From positions 195,578-229,633 of the forward strand of contig CAUYUJ010017632.1 of NCBI GenBank assembly GCA_963575745.1: a stretch of DNA of 34,056 bases, read 5' to 3'. Of the stretch, positions 33,908 through 34,056 are shown in pieces (position 1 is the first letter of the stretch; the number at the start of each line of letters is the position of its first letter). The notes under the pieces are model-generated. The model did not search any database, was not told the DNA's origin, and saw nothing but the letters and a program-made list of their open reading frames with translations. This DNA comes from Prorocentrum cordatum (Eukaryota; Sar; Dinophyceae; Prorocentrales; Prorocentraceae). Position numbers and translations under genes: made by a program.

Positions 33908-34056
33908 CGCCAGGATCTGAGGGACGGTCGCACGAGGCGTGTGCAATCCTCTGGGGCTCCGCGAGGGAGGTCCTGCAGCCCGCGTGCGCGCAAAGGCCCC
34001 CCGCGGCCCCTCCCGCCACAGGGCTCCTTCTCCACCTTTCTGGTCCTCCTCGACCC

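Overview
This window is nuclear DNA of a dinoflagellate. The best evidence is a relict dinoflagellate spliced leader (21 of 22 bases) at 1777-1798 and a weaker relict at 8917-8933, just upstream of a gene start. Further support comes from short exons with dinoflagellate-like GC, GA or GT donors, enormous strand-biased trinucleotide arrays, and a dense load of short inverted-repeat elements. A large-genome, GC-rich, Prorocentrum-like species would fit, but the genus is inference. There are no bacterial operons, tRNA, rRNA or CRISPR arrays that I can support.

The most secure gene is at 8976-10200: a PPPDE/DeSI-type thiol peptidase with its His and Cys motifs intact. Its reading frame is interrupted by a roughly 160-base terminal-inverted-repeat element that must be spliced out, with a probable target duplication at its edges. 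This looks like an introner, a transposon that creates introns. At least six related copies lie at 12.3, 13.3, 13.8, 14.1, 16.65 and 31.4 kb. Other exon pieces are short and mostly on the plus strand. They include a C-terminal exon ending at 1551, an unknown gene starting after the spliced-leader relict (1981-2190 and 2447-3001, with 35-residue acidic repeats), and terminal exons ending at 7604, 20821, 21515 and 22807. Exons bounded by AG and GT lie at 17259-17426, 24890-24952, 26682-27003 and 32458-32573, and one with a GT donor ends at 30756. Exons cannot be joined into full gene models from sequence alone.

Layout: 1-430 is an 82-base tandem array. 431-1551 is a pyrimidine-rich intron and final exon. 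1777-3001 is an SL-marked gene with a 61-base repeat. 3.1-7.5 kb is repeats and inverted-repeat elements. 7.5-10.2 kb holds a short terminal exon, an orphan exon and the PPPDE gene. 10.2-14.9 kb is repeat-rich with introner copies and GGA arrays. 14.9-15.7 kb is a gene split by a CAT array. 16-19.8 kb has TCC arrays and exons. 20.2-22.8 kb holds exons separated by TCC, CT and GAT arrays, ending in an acidic C-terminus. 23-26 kb is dominated by trinucleotide arrays. 26-27 kb has exons. 27.58-27.78 kb is a retroposed insert with a perfect 16-base target duplication. 28-34 kb is further repeats and exons.

Two patterns unify the window. Trinucleotide arrays, usually pyrimidine-rich on the coding strand, often sit directly upstream of an AG followed by open coding sequence, so they behave as introns. 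Several unrelated inverted-repeat families (A, B, C, a foldback family D and many single-copy elements) sit between or inside exons, some ending exactly at plausible splice sites.
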